A DNA stretch of 64,000 bases from an uncultured Elusimicrobiales bacterium. GTDB lineage: Bacteria > Elusimicrobiota > Elusimicrobia > Elusimicrobiales > Elusimicrobiaceae. This document shows, piece after piece, positions 30,983-39,797 of this stretch (position 1 is the first letter of the stretch; the number at the start of each line of letters is the position of its first letter). Position numbers and translations under genes: made by a program. The notes beneath the pieces are model-generated. The model was given only the letters and a program-made list of their open reading frames with translations. It did not search any database and had not been told where the DNA came from. Location: positions 1 to 64,000 of the forward strand of contig CAKUMH010000007.1 in NCBI GenBank assembly GCA_934667625.1, written 5' to 3'.

Positions 30983-31818
30983 TTTTTAAGTCCGCTTTCA
31001 TACAAGTACGACAAAGCCGCCCCTGTAGCGGTGGCATAAATAGCATTCTGCGGAATAATAAAATTAATTCCGTGCATTTTGTATAGGGCGTTAAACACTT
31101 TCTTAGCACACGGCACCAACGTCAGCGTACCGGTCAGCACCACATCTTTTACGTGGTCGTTGCGGCAGGCAAACACCGCCATCATGCCAATGGTTTGAAA
31201 CACCATATTCAATACACCCAGGGCCAAATCCTCCTGCGTGGCGCTGTCCGTCATTTTGCCAAAGTTAGAGGCTGTCGTATCCGGCGTGAGGGTGGAAATG
31301 ACCCCCTTGCTAATGTCGCCAATGTTCAAATCCACATGGTTTAAAGCACCTTGTGCCGCCTTCTCCACCACGGTTTTAAATGAGGTCGCCCCGCTTAATT
31401 TGCTGCACAAGCCCACCACCGTGCCGCCGCCAACGCCGGATCCGCCAATGTGGCGAATACCGTCCTTGCCCGCGCGCACAAAGGCCGTGCCCGTGCCCAT
31501 GCTGACAATCAACCCTTCCTCTTTGCCGGACAGTGCTAGCCCGCCCAAACCAATGGCTTTAAATTCATCCACCGTAGCGGTTGGAATACCGTATACTTCT
31601 TTTTTAAAGAGGGAAGACCCGACTCCCGTTAAAATAATTTGCTTTACATCCGCTAGAGAAAGGCCGTTTTCATTAATAAATTTGCCCAAAGCGCCATAGG
31701 CGGAGGTAAGCGGGTCTGCCGCCTCCACCTTTAAAACGGAAATCAACTTACCTTCGTCCGTGTATCCCACAATTTTGGTGGTAGAGCCACCAACATCAAT
31801 ACCAATCACTGCGCTCAT
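30979..31818 (-). CDS. coaW: type II pantothenate kinase-like protein
   Basis: 279 residues of the ASKHA ATPase fold. Phosphate-binding loops show GIDVGGSTTKIVGYTDEG (~5-22) and LIVSMGTGTAFVR (~103-115), followed by HIGGSGVGGGTVVGLCSKL (~122-140), which matches CoaW-type (eukaryote-like) pantothenate kinases. CoaW phosphorylates pantothenate in the first step of CoA synthesis. ATGA overlaps couple it to the peptidase gene upstream and the prenyl synthase downstream. A related BadF/BadG-type ATPase is a less likely alternative. Confidence 0.85.
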   Translation of the reverse strand: MSAVIGIDVGGSTTKIVGYTDEGKLISVLKVEAADPLTSAYGALGKFINENGLSLADVKQIILTGVGSSLFKKEVYGIPTATVDEFKAIGLGGLALSGKEEGLIVSMGTGTAFVRAGKDGIRHIGGSGVGGGTVVGLCSKLSGATSFKTVVEKAAQGALNHVDLNIGDISKGVISTLTPDTTASNFGKMTDSATQEDLALGVLNMVFQTIGMMAVFACRNDHVKDVVLTGTLTLVPCAKKVFNALYKMHGINFIIPQNAIYATATGAALSYLYESGLKK

Positions 31819-33857
31819 AACTCCTCCAATCCGATGGCTCTTAAAAAGGGCTCGTTGTTGGCGGGGCGGCCCAAGAAGTTTTCCACCATTTTTTCTTCGT
31901 CCAGCGTGCCGCCTTTTTCCAAAATTGCACGGCGGAATTTTAAACCGATTTCCGGATTAAACACACCGTGTTTTTTAAACTCGCCAAAGAAATCTTCCGC
32001 AATTACTTCCGACCATAAGTACCCATAATATCCGGCATCGTATCCGCCCATAATGTGCCCAAAGGAGGCCTGTGGAATAGTGCCTTTGGTCAGCGGCAGG
32101 CCGCGGATTTTTTTTGTCAGCTCAAAGTAGAGCTTGGTAGAATCGGGCGTCGTGTCTGCGGTGTGGAGTTTCATATCGTACTGGGCAAAAAAATCCTGCC
32201 GCAAATAGGTGCCGCCCGAACCGAAATTTTTGGCGGCAATCATACGCTTGATTAACTCGTCCGGCAGGGCTTCGCCCGTTTTGTAATGCTTGCTGATTTT
32301 TTTAAGCACTTGCGGGTCCCACGCCCAGCGCTCCAACATTTGGCTCGGCGCTTCCACAAAGTCCCACGACACGTTCGTCCCCGAAAAAGCCGAGTATTTG
32401 GACTTCGTCAGCGCATTATGCAACACATGTCCGAACTCGTGGAATAAGGTTTCCACTTCGCCGTGTTTTAAAAGAGAAGGCGTGTCCTTCGTCGGTTTGT
32501 TGAGGTTGGCCACAATGGCCACGAACGGCTTTTGGTAGGTGCCGTCTTTTTTCTCTTCCCCTTCCACTAAACCAAAGCAGGCCGCGTGCTTATACTTGCC
32601 TTCGCGCGGGTACAAATCCATGTAAAAATAGGCAATCAGTTCGCCGGAAGACCGGTCTTTAATTTCAAAGGCCTTCACATCCTCGTGCCAAACGGGAATG
32701 TTTACCGGTTCAAACGCAATGCCAAACACGCCACCAAACAAATCCAGCATACCGTCTATTACTACCTGGGACGGGAAATACTCTTTTATTTTTTCGCTGT
32801 CCAGTTCCAAATTTTCTTTGCGGAATTTGTTGCTCCAATAACCGCTTTCCCACGAATAGAGCGTGCGGCTGCGTTTGCCTGTTTTGGCATTTTTGTAAGC
32901 AATCATTTCTTTATCTTCTTTTTTGCCGAGCGGTTTAAGCTTTTTTTGCAAATCTTTCAAAAATTTCATCACCGTTTTGGGATTTTTGGCCATACGGTCT
33001 TCCAATTTCAGTTCGGCGTGGTTTTTGTAGCCCAGCAAGTGCGCGATTTCGCGCCGGAGCGTGAGCGTTTTTTCCAGCAGTTCCACGTTTTCCTCTCCGC
33101 CGCGGCGGTTGAATTTAAATTCCAATTCTTTGCGCGCTTTTTCGTCATCCGCGTTTAACATAAAGGGCACATAGTCCGGGTAATCCAGCGTCACCAGGTA
33201 TTTGCCGTCCTCAGTCCTGGAAAGTTTGGAAATATAATCCTCACCCAAGCCCTTGAGCTGTTCTTTAGTCACGGGAAGCGGGTCTTTATATTCTTGAATG
33301 TTTTTATCAAATTTAATAATGTACTCGGCTTTTTCTTTATTTAGGGCCTTAAATTTTTCCAAATCTTCATCATTTAAATCCATACCGCTGTTTTTAAACC
33401 CGATCAGCATTTCTTTAACGAGTTTGGCCTGCACTGGGTCCAGCTTGGGGTTGGTGTCGGTATATTCGCGGATTGCTTTGTAAACATCGCGGCGGGTGGC
33501 CACGTCCACCATGTATTGGCTGATTTTCATTTGCAAATCATTGGCGGCATCGCGGAATTTTTTATCGGTGGATACATAAGACAAAAAGCCGCTCATCCCC
33601 AGCGCATTACCGTAATCATCAAAAGCGCGTTCGTACCCCATAATCGTGTTTTCAAAAGTGCGCTGTTCCTTGGGAATGTTAATAAGAGCCTGCAAATCTT
33701 TTTCTAGTTTTAGGCGTGCAGCGGCCTCGGCCGGGGCCAGTTCCTCCGCCTTATAATCAAAATGTAAAACGCCGTTTTTAAACATATCTGCCATAGCAAA
33801 TGCCCCCGTCGCGGTGAAAAATAACGCCGTAACCAAAAGTAATTTTGTTTTTTTCAT
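31815..33857 (-). CDS. M3-family zinc metallopeptidase (oligopeptidase/Dcp type), exported
   Basis: 680 residues from ATG 33857; the open frame extends 13 codons upstream without an SD. Residues 1-20 form a signal peptide (MKKTKLLLVTALFFTATGAF), unlike cytoplasmic oligopeptidase A. The active site HEFGH (in ETLFHEFGHVLHNAL, ~458) binds zinc with the Glu of PSQMLERWAWDP (~487). M3 enzymes cleave short peptides. A -10-like TATTAT ends six bases before the ATG. First gene of M3 peptidase-coaW-prenyl synthase-TPR. Confidence 0.92.
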   Translation of the reverse strand: MKKTKLLLVTALFFTATGAFAMADMFKNGVLHFDYKAEELAPAEAAARLKLEKDLQALINIPKEQRTFENTIMGYERAFDDYGNALGMSGFLSYVSTDKKFRDAANDLQMKISQYMVDVATRRDVYKAIREYTDTNPKLDPVQAKLVKEMLIGFKNSGMDLNDEDLEKFKALNKEKAEYIIKFDKNIQEYKDPLPVTKEQLKGLGEDYISKLSRTEDGKYLVTLDYPDYVPFMLNADDEKARKELEFKFNRRGGEENVELLEKTLTLRREIAHLLGYKNHAELKLEDRMAKNPKTVMKFLKDLQKKLKPLGKKEDKEMIAYKNAKTGKRSRTLYSWESGYWSNKFRKENLELDSEKIKEYFPSQVVIDGMLDLFGGVFGIAFEPVNIPVWHEDVKAFEIKDRSSGELIAYFYMDLYPREGKYKHAACFGLVEGEEKKDGTYQKPFVAIVANLNKPTKDTPSLLKHGEVETLFHEFGHVLHNALTKSKYSAFSGTNVSWDFVEAPSQMLERWAWDPQVLKKISKHYKTGEALPDELIKRMIAAKNFGSGGTYLRQDFFAQYDMKLHTADTTPDSTKLYFELTKKIRGLPLTKGTIPQASFGHIMGGYDAGYYGYLWSEVIAEDFFGEFKKHGVFNPEIGLKFRRAILEKGGTLDEEKMVENFLGRPANNEPFLRAIGLEEL

Positions 33858-33863
33858 ATTAAT

Positions 33864-33869
33864 ATAATA
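33864..33869 (-). promoter_or_regulatory. -10 TATTAT, leaderless-type start of M3 peptidase
   Basis: TATTAT on the minus strand ends 6 nt before ATG 33857; no SD is present. Confidence 0.4.
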
Positions 33870-33973
33870 CACTTTTATTGTAGCGGTTTTCCGCACAAAC
33901 GGGCAAACCGTTAAAAAATTGTGTTATCCTATAACAAAACGCAAGAGAAAGCCTTTTTTCTTTTCGTATTTGT

Positions 33974-33979
33974 TATAAT
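33974..33979 (+). promoter_or_regulatory. -10 TATAAT of the arginine decarboxylase-agmatinase genes
   Basis: Perfect TATAAT about 45 nt before ATG 34025. No consensus -35 is obvious. Unlike many neighbours this transcript would have a leader, with AAGGA at ~34002-34006. Confidence 0.5.
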
Positions 33980-34024
33980 TAATATTATATTAATTCACAT
34001 CAAGGAATTAGTGGAAAAATAAAA

Positions 34025-34579
34025 ATGTACGAAGCGTTTGTACCCAAAGAGATATTCCTTACCAAAGGAATTGGCAGACACAAAGAAAAACTGGCCAGCT
34101 TTGAAGAAGCGTTGAGAGACGCCAAAATTGCCAGCTTTAACTTGGTGCCTGTTTCCAGCATCTTCCCTCCCGGCTGCAAAACCGTGCCCGTTTCCAAAGG
34201 GTTACAAGAATTGCACCCGGGCCAAATTCTGCATTGCGTCATCAGCAGAAACACCAGCAACGAATACCGCCGCTTGATTTCCGCGTCCGTAGGGTTGGCC
34301 ATTCCGAAAGAAGGCAAAACCACGCACGGGTATATCTCTGAGCACCACAGCTTTGGTGAAACGGATAAACAGGCCGGCGACTATGCGGAAGACTTGGCCG
34401 CTCTAATGCTCTCCACGACGTTGGGCATTGAGTTTGACAATAACACCACTTGGGATCAGAAAGAAGAAATCTGGAAGATGAGTGGTAAAATCGTCCGCAC
34501 CACTAATATTACGCAGTCCGCCATTTGCGTGGAAGGTCTTTGGACCACCGTTGTGGCCGCGGCTGTGTTTGTCAAATAA
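34025..34579 (+). CDS. pdaD: pyruvoyl-dependent arginine decarboxylase
   Basis: 184 residues, typical for PvlArgDC. The self-cleavage site lies in NLVPVSSIFPPGC (~38-50): cleavage between the two Ser residues turns the second into the pyruvoyl cofactor. GQILHCVISRNTSNE (~67) and GYISEHHSFGETDKQAGDYA (~102-121) are family features, including the proton-donor Glu region. The enzyme makes agmatine from arginine. Agmatinase follows after 13 nt, so the pair converts arginine to putrescine and urea. Confidence 0.93.
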   Translation: MYEAFVPKEIFLTKGIGRHKEKLASFEEALRDAKIASFNLVPVSSIFPPGCKTVPVSKGLQELHPGQILHCVISRNTSNEYRRLISASVGLAIPKEGKTTHGYISEHHSFGETDKQAGDYAEDLAALMLSTTLGIEFDNNTTWDQKEEIWKMSGKIVRTTNITQSAICVEGLWTTVVAAAVFVK

Positions 34580-34592
34580 CTCCGGTAACATT

Positions 34593-35465
34593 GTGAGCGA
34601 TAACGTACAAACCGATAAGTTTATGGGGCTAGAGAGCAAATACAGCTCTCTGCCCCTTTGTAAATTCGTGGTAGTGCCCGTCCCGTTTGAAAAAACGGTC
34701 TGCTATGGGCATGGTACCGCCAAAGGCCCGGCCGCCGTTATTGAGGCGTCCACGCAAATTGAGCTTTGGGACGAAGAAACCAAAACCGAAACGTGGGAAC
34801 TGGGCATCAATACGCAACCTGCCGTCAACTGCAAAGGTTCCACCAATACGGTTTTTAAGAACATTGATAAAACCGTCCGCAACCTAATGCAATACAAAGC
34901 CATTCCGTTCTACATCGGCGGCGAACATACGGTGACGCAAGCCTTGGCCCAACCGTATATTGATAAATACAAAAATTTGAGCATTCTGCACTTTGACGCC
35001 CACGCCGACTTGCGCGAAACTTTTGAAGGCACTCCCAAAAGTCATGCCTGCGCGCTGTATCCGGCCAGTCGCCAAGTGCCGGTGGTGCAGGTGGGCATCC
35101 GCAGCGTTGCCAGCGAAGAAAAGCAGTACTGCAACGCAGGCAAAGTGACCACATTTTTAATGCACGAACACCGTGACATCAAAAAACTGATCCCACAGGT
35201 GGTGGAAAAACTGACGGACACGGTTTACATCACCATTGATGTGGACGGTTTTGATCCGTCTGTCATTCCGGCCACGGGCACGCCGCAGCCAGGCGGTTTT
35301 ATGTGGTATGAAGCGCTGGACTTGTTCCGCGAAGTCATTAAACATAAAAAAATCGTGGCGGTAGACGTGGTGGAAGCCTGCCAACGTAAGGCCGACCCCA
35401 TTACAGAGTTTAACGTTTCCAAGTTAATCTACCGTTTAATGGGCTACCTGGCCGTAAAGAAATAA
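34593..35465 (+). CDS. speB: agmatinase
   Basis: 290 residues from GTG 34593; ATG 34623 is an alternative, and neither has a good SD. Mn2+ ligands of the ureohydrolase fold are intact: GGEHTVTQA (~108-116), LHFDAHADLRETFEG (~134-148) and TIDVDGFDPSVIPATGTPQPGG (~215-236). It hydrolyses agmatine to putrescine and urea. It directly follows the pyruvoyl arginine decarboxylase gene and ends at the terminator 35469-35492. Confidence 0.92.
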   Translation: MSDNVQTDKFMGLESKYSSLPLCKFVVVPVPFEKTVCYGHGTAKGPAAVIEASTQIELWDEETKTETWELGINTQPAVNCKGSTNTVFKNIDKTVRNLMQYKAIPFYIGGEHTVTQALAQPYIDKYKNLSILHFDAHADLRETFEGTPKSHACALYPASRQVPVVQVGIRSVASEEKQYCNAGKVTTFLMHEHRDIKKLIPQVVEKLTDTVYITIDVDGFDPSVIPATGTPQPGGFMWYEALDLFREVIKHKKIVAVDVVEACQRKADPITEFNVSKLIYRLMGYLAVKK

Positions 35466-35468
35466 TTT

Positions 35469-35492
35469 AAACCCGCTCTTCGGAGCGGGTTT
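35469..35492 (+). terminator. terminator of pdaD-speB
   Basis: AAACCCGCTC and GAGCGGGTTT with a UUCG tetraloop, followed by TTTAG, 4 nt after the speB stop. Confidence 0.88.
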
Positions 35493-35557
35493 TTAGATAT
35501 AAAAAGGGCCTGCGCGGGTAATAGCGCAAGCCCAAGTAAAACAAGTTTTACGACTGA

Positions 35558-36175
35558 TTAGAAGTAGAAACGGCCGGTAATCGCACCGCTAAAACCCGTG
35601 TGGTCCGAATAGACGTTTCCGTCTTTTTCCAATTTGGCATTAAAGTTATATTTGGCTTCAAAACCCAAAGCAAACAGGTTCGTAAACCGGTATTCGGCCC
35701 CCGCTGCGATATGGGGCACAAATTTGCTTTCATGATATTTCATTCCATCCTCTTTTATTTGCGTGCGGAAGAAGGATACGCCGGCGCCCACAAACGGACT
35801 CCAGCCCTTCACACCGTTGTCTCTTTTGTAATAAACGGTCAACGGAAGAGCAAAGGTCGTTTCCGTTATTTTGCCATACACGGGAGAATAAATTTCCAAT
35901 TCATTTTGGCCAAACACATCAACGCCCAACTTAACGCCTAATTTGTTGGCTTCATCCTTCAAATCAAACTCATACAGAACTTCCGCTCCAACAAAACCAG
36001 CCCCGTCCTCCGTCAGCTCGGAACGATAGGAATAATCTTGGACCTCTTTCAGGGTTTTCGGGTCGTTTTCGCTAACACCGACTTTCACGCCAACGCCCCA
36101 ATTATCTGCTTTAGCCGCCGTGGGCCAGGCGCACAAAATGCTTAAAAGCACGCCAAAAATTGCTAATTTTTTCAT
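35558..36175 (-). CDS. outer-membrane beta-barrel protein
   Basis: 205 residues. Signal peptide 1-23 (ends AAKA). Alternating hydrophobic and polar strands and a terminal Phe (FSGAITGRFYF) fit a small 8-strand porin-like barrel (OmpA/Opa-like fold): GWSPFVGAGVSFFRTQIKED, FVPHIAAGAEYRFTNLFALG. The strong C-terminal aromatic is the usual outer-membrane insertion signal. Substrate or role unknown. SD AGGAG precedes the ATG. Its downstream end faces the speB terminator. Confidence 0.8.
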   Translation of the reverse strand: MKKLAIFGVLLSILCAWPTAAKADNWGVGVKVGVSENDPKTLKEVQDYSYRSELTEDGAGFVGAEVLYEFDLKDEANKLGVKLGVDVFGQNELEIYSPVYGKITETTFALPLTVYYKRDNGVKGWSPFVGAGVSFFRTQIKEDGMKYHESKFVPHIAAGAEYRFTNLFALGFEAKYNFNAKLEKDGNVYSDHTGFSGAITGRFYF

Positions 36176-36284
36176 GTTTTTTCTCCTTTTTTAATTAGGC
36201 AAGAGGGGCTTGCCATTAGCAAATCTTACCACTTTTCTTCCGGCCGCGCAAATACTCTTAGCCAAACCGGCGCGCCCACAAAAA

Positions 36285-36304
36285 AGCCGCCCGGAAGGGC
36301 GGCT
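36285..36304 (-). terminator. terminator of the CsgG-serS-TPR operon
   Basis: AGCCGCCC-GGAA-GGGCGGCT, a perfect 8-bp stem with GNRA-like loop, followed on the minus strand by TTTTTTGTGG; 21 nt after the stop at 36325. Confidence 0.85.
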
Positions 36305-36324
36305 AAAAAGCAACGGGAGTAAAA

Positions 36325-37521
36325 TTACAGCAAAGGAGGCAGCGGCCCTATATTCCCCCCCTGAGGCACGGCATAGGGCGTTTTTAAAAGGGTTCTGGCG
36401 GCATCATCAAAGCCCCATTTGTCTTTAAACGAAAGCACATACTCATATTGCGCCTTGGCTTTTTCGCGCTCACCTAAAATATCATACACCTCGCCCAGGC
36501 GGAACTTATTCCACACGCCCCAGCGGCTGGGCTCCTGCTTTTCAAGCGCCTTATGTCCTTGTTCAAACAGGGTTTTGGCGGCCTCAAAATTGCCCTGCGC
36601 CATTTGCGCAGTACCTAATGCGGTGTACGCGCGGGAAATGTAAATGTCTTTATAGAACGGGTCTTTGCCGATAAGTGCCAAAAATTTTTCGGCCTGTTCG
36701 GTTACTTCTTTGTAGTGGCCCGTTTCGTACAGGCAGATAATTTCCACATAATGCATTAGCGGGTTTTTGGGGTACTTGGCGCGCAGCTCGCGAATGTACT
36801 GCAGCGATTTTTCCGGGTTATAGTATTTGCTGCCCCGCGTGTTTTGGATTTCAATCAAAATCAGTTTGGCACTGTCAGACGTAAAATGCGCCTTCTCGCG
36901 CGCCAGGTTGAGTTGTTTGACCCCTTCGTCCGGGTCGCCCTTAATTGCCACGATTTTAGCCAACACCTTAATCACAGCCGGCAACGTGCCGGCATAATAC
37001 TGGTAAATGCCCAGGCCAAAATACGCATCGTAATACGTAGGGTCCAGCTCCAGGGATTTTTCCAAATTTTTAATCGCTTTTCTGCCGCTGAAATACGCCG
37101 TAATCCAGCTGCGATTGCGCATGGTAAACATGGCGCGCAAACCGTACAGCGCACCGATACCCATATAGGCATTGGAATCATCCGGGTTCTTTTTAATCCA
37201 GCGTTTAATGCCGGTAATGGAATCATCCAAAATCTGCTCAAATACCTTGCGCTGTTTATCGTCGCTGAGTTCATATTCGTACTCATAACGGCTCCACGCA
37301 ATCATCGCGTTGCCAAAGTGCGCAAACGGGTGGTCCGGGTATTCGGCAAACACCTTTTGGATGTTTTTATCCGCGGTGTCAAAATCCAAACTGTAGACGC
37401 CATTGATTCCTTCCGTGGCGTAAACCATCACATCCGGAGGAAGCGTAAGCTCCGCATGGGACGAAACGGCGGCGGACGCCAACAGGCATACCGCCGCCAC
37501 CAAACGTAAAAACTGCTTCAT
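36325..37521 (-). CDS. exported TPR-repeat protein
   Basis: 398 residues; signal peptide 1-23 (ends SSHA). TPR-like helices throughout: YSLDFDTADKNIQKVFAEYP (~42-61), AIKNLEKSLELDPTYYDAYF and GLGIYQYYAGTLPAVIKVLA (~148-190), ALGTAQMAQGNFEAAKTLFEQ (~310), FRLGEVYDILGEREKAKAQY (~345-364). Probably a periplasmic protein-interaction module of unknown role. Its ATG overlaps the serS stop (TAATG), so it is translated with serS in the operon CsgG-like, small membrane protein, serS, TPR. Confidence 0.8.
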   Translation of the reverse strand: MKQFLRLVAAVCLLASAAVSSHAELTLPPDVMVYATEGINGVYSLDFDTADKNIQKVFAEYPDHPFAHFGNAMIAWSRYEYEYELSDDKQRKVFEQILDDSITGIKRWIKKNPDDSNAYMGIGALYGLRAMFTMRNRSWITAYFSGRKAIKNLEKSLELDPTYYDAYFGLGIYQYYAGTLPAVIKVLAKIVAIKGDPDEGVKQLNLAREKAHFTSDSAKLILIEIQNTRGSKYYNPEKSLQYIRELRAKYPKNPLMHYVEIICLYETGHYKEVTEQAEKFLALIGKDPFYKDIYISRAYTALGTAQMAQGNFEAAKTLFEQGHKALEKQEPSRWGVWNKFRLGEVYDILGEREKAKAQYEYVLSFKDKWGFDDAARTLLKTPYAVPQGGNIGPLPPLL

Positions 37522-38810
37522 TATTTTTTGGCCTCAATCTTGTCTTTGCCAAAATACGGACGCAACGCCTGCGGGATAATCACAGACCCGTCCGCCTGCT
37601 GGAAGTTTTCCAAAATAGCGGCAAACGTGCGGCCGACAGCCAAACCGCTGCCATTTAACGTGTGGACGTACTCCAGCTTTCCTTGGGCGTTTTTGAAGCG
37701 CAGCCCCATACGGCGGGCCTGGAAGTCCAAGCAGTTGGAGCAAGAGGAAATTTCGCGGAAGCGGTTTTCGCTCGGCATCCAAACTTCAATATCATACGTC
37801 TTGGCAGACGAGAAGCCAATGTCCCCGCTGCACAGTTCCACCACGTGGTACGGCAATCCCAATTCTTTAAGCACTTCCTGCGCGTCGGAAACCATAATCT
37901 CCAACATTTGGTACGAATGCTCCGGGTGGGAAAGCATGACGAGTTCCACTTTATCAAACTGGTGATTGCGGATTAAGCCGCGGGTGTCTTTGCCATAGGT
38001 GCCCGATTCTTTGCGAAAACACGGGGAATACGCCGTCAGTTTTACAGGCAGTTCTGCCTCGGGAATGACGCGGATGCGGTTCAGGTTCGTTAGCGGGATT
38101 TCGGCGGTGGAAATCAAAAATTGTTTCGGCTCGCCCACCAGTTCGTACATATCTTCGCGGAATTTGGGCAATTGCCCCGTGCCGACCAAAATGTCCTCGT
38201 TGACGATGACGGGCGGCAGGACTTCGGTATAGCCCTTTTTGGCATGCATATCCAGCATGAACGAAATAATGGCACGTTCCAAGCGGGCGCCGTCTCCTTT
38301 AAACAAGGCAAAGCGGCTGCCGGATAGGGCTGCGGCCGCTTCAAAATCCAAAATTCCCAGCTTTTCGCCTACGGCTTGGTGGTCCAGCGGTTTAAAATCA
38401 AACTTGGGCAGCGAAATCGTGCAAGGCAAGTATTCTGGATTATCCGCATCACTCACGCCCACCGGTATTTTTTCGTTCGGCAGGTTAGGAATGCTGAGCA
38501 ATAAATCGTTAATTTCTTTTTTAAGCGGTTCCAATTCTTCTTCTTTTACCGCCATTTCCGCCTTCAGCTTGCCCACTTCGGCCATGGCTTCCTTGGCAGC
38601 TTCGTCCCCCTGCTCTTTTTTAATTTTGCCGATGGATTTAGACATTTCGTTGCGTTTGGCACGCAATTCCTCCACGCGGGCCAACACCGTTTTGTAAGCA
38701 GAGTATTTGGCAAGTACCTCGTCAATTTGGGCGGACAGCTCCGGCTTTCTTAAAGACAGACGTTTTTTTACTTCTTCAGGATTTGCAACGATATATTTAA
38801 TGTCTAACAT
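37521..38810 (-). CDS. serS: seryl-tRNA synthetase
   Basis: 429 residues. The N-terminal antiparallel coiled coil (~30-100) that binds the long variable arm of tRNA-Ser is followed by the class II core: motif 2 FRKESGTYGKDTRGLIRNHQ (~270-289) and motif 3 NGSGLAVGRTFAAILENFQQ (~385-404). TAEIPLTNL is the serine-binding TxE loop. SD GAGG precedes the ATG. It sits between two envelope-type genes in the same operon. Confidence 0.97.
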   Translation of the reverse strand: MLDIKYIVANPEEVKKRLSLRKPELSAQIDEVLAKYSAYKTVLARVEELRAKRNEMSKSIGKIKKEQGDEAAKEAMAEVGKLKAEMAVKEEELEPLKKEINDLLLSIPNLPNEKIPVGVSDADNPEYLPCTISLPKFDFKPLDHQAVGEKLGILDFEAAAALSGSRFALFKGDGARLERAIISFMLDMHAKKGYTEVLPPVIVNEDILVGTGQLPKFREDMYELVGEPKQFLISTAEIPLTNLNRIRVIPEAELPVKLTAYSPCFRKESGTYGKDTRGLIRNHQFDKVELVMLSHPEHSYQMLEIMVSDAQEVLKELGLPYHVVELCSGDIGFSSAKTYDIEVWMPSENRFREISSCSNCLDFQARRMGLRFKNAQGKLEYVHTLNGSGLAVGRTFAAILENFQQADGSVIIPQALRPYFGKDKIEAKK

Positions 38811-38826
38811 AATAAACAGACCTCGG

Positions 38827-39078
38827 TTATTTAGTTTCTAAATCTATCAAATACGGCTCGGGAAAATACGAGCGGTACGGTTTAAAGGTGCTGACGGCAT
38901 ACTCCATAGCATACGAAGTAAGCAGCCGCGCGCTGACGGGAGCGACAGAACTTTGCCCCGCCACCAACGCCCCTACACCCAGGGCCAACAGCACAAACAG
39001 CGTTTTTGTAAACATAAAAAACGCCCGAAAAACGACTTTGGCCGACTGCTCGGCAAAAGAAACTGACTGCATACTCAT
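38827..39078 (-). CDS. small single-pass membrane protein, unknown
   Basis: 83 residues with one hydrophobic helix at ~22-42 (MFTKTLFVLLALGVGALVAG) and a polar C-terminus rich in Tyr and Pro. No family recognised. Its ATG overlaps the stop of the CsgG-like gene by 4 nt (ATGA) and serS starts 16 nt after it, so it is probably expressed with both. The coupling suggests a role with the CsgG-like lipoprotein, which is an inference from position only. Confidence 0.6.
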   Translation of the reverse strand: MSMQSVSFAEQSAKVVFRAFFMFTKTLFVLLALGVGALVAGQSSVAPVSARLLTSYAMEYAVSTFKPYRSYFPEPYLIDLETK

Positions 39079-39752
39079 TCTTCCTGCAATTTGGCCAGCT
39101 CTTTGGTAAAACTTTTTACCAACCTGCGCGCCACTGTATCAGCCGCGTCCAACGCGCTGGCACTAGACGCATCCGATGAACCAATCCATACAATTTCCGC
39201 CGTCTCCACATCCACCAATTTGGCAATAATCCCCACCCGCGCATTAATGGTGTATTCCGTTGGGCGGACCTCCGTGGTATGTGTGTATTCGGCACCCACA
39301 TTACGCGTATATCCCACGTAAGTACCGTCAGGCAGTTGCATTACATCCTGCGTGTAAACCGGGCGTGACTCTGTGCGGCGGGTACTGGTAAGCGCCAGCT
39401 CCGTGCGGGCGGGCACATAAGAGCTCACCTCGCCGATAAGCAGTACATCTACACCTAAAATTTTTCCTATCTCGCGCGTGGTTTCGGGCGACAAATAACC
39501 GGATACAGAAATGTTATGTTCCTTTAGCACGCTTTCCAGTTGGGCGCGCTCCACCACTTTAAATCCGGAGCTGATAAGATATTTGGCAAACAGATTTTCC
39601 ACTCCCTGCATGGCTGCCCACGAGTTGGTAAACGACATCACGCCAATACGGTCCATCCGATTAAAATCGTAGGTTTTACTAATTACCGTTTTCGGCATGC
39701 AGCCAGCTGCCAGCAGGCAAGCCATCAGTGCCAGACCCAAAATTTTCTTCAT
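39075..39752 (-). CDS. CsgG-like lipoprotein
   Basis: 225 residues. The signal peptide ends in a lipobox LLAAGC (Cys ~18). The mature part resembles the CsgG/FlgO/LpoB-like fold: RIGVMSFTNSWAAMQGVENLFAKYL (~37-61 in total), GFKVVERAQLESVLKEHNIS (~64-83), TREIGKILGVDVLLIGEVSS (~92-111), VGIIAKLVDVETAEIVWIGS (~175-194). Such proteins form or regulate outer-membrane assemblies; true CsgG exports curli, but no curli gene is seen. First gene of its operon; minus-strand TATAAT (39759-39764) ends six bases before the ATG with no SD. Divergent from kdsC. Confidence 0.8.
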   Translation of the reverse strand: MKKILGLALMACLLAAGCMPKTVISKTYDFNRMDRIGVMSFTNSWAAMQGVENLFAKYLISSGFKVVERAQLESVLKEHNISVSGYLSPETTREIGKILGVDVLLIGEVSSYVPARTELALTSTRRTESRPVYTQDVMQLPDGTYVGYTRNVGAEYTHTTEVRPTEYTINARVGIIAKLVDVETAEIVWIGSSDASSASALDAADTVARRLVKSFTKELAKLQEE

Positions 39753-39758
39753 ACGATA

Positions 39759-39764
39759 ATTATA
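39759..39764 (-). promoter_or_regulatory. -10 TATAAT, leaderless-type start of the CsgG-like gene
   Basis: Perfect TATAAT on the minus strand, 6 nt before ATG 39752. The divergent kdsC -10 is only 27 bp away, so the two promoters overlap in the 51-bp gap. Confidence 0.55.
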
Positions 39765-39791
39765 TAATTTTTAAGCCTTTTTAAATAAAGG

Positions 39792-39797
39792 TATAAT
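39792..39797 (+). promoter_or_regulatory. -10 TATAAT, leaderless-type start of kdsC
   Basis: Perfect TATAAT, 6 nt before ATG 39804, no SD. Divergent with the CsgG-like gene promoter. Confidence 0.55.
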
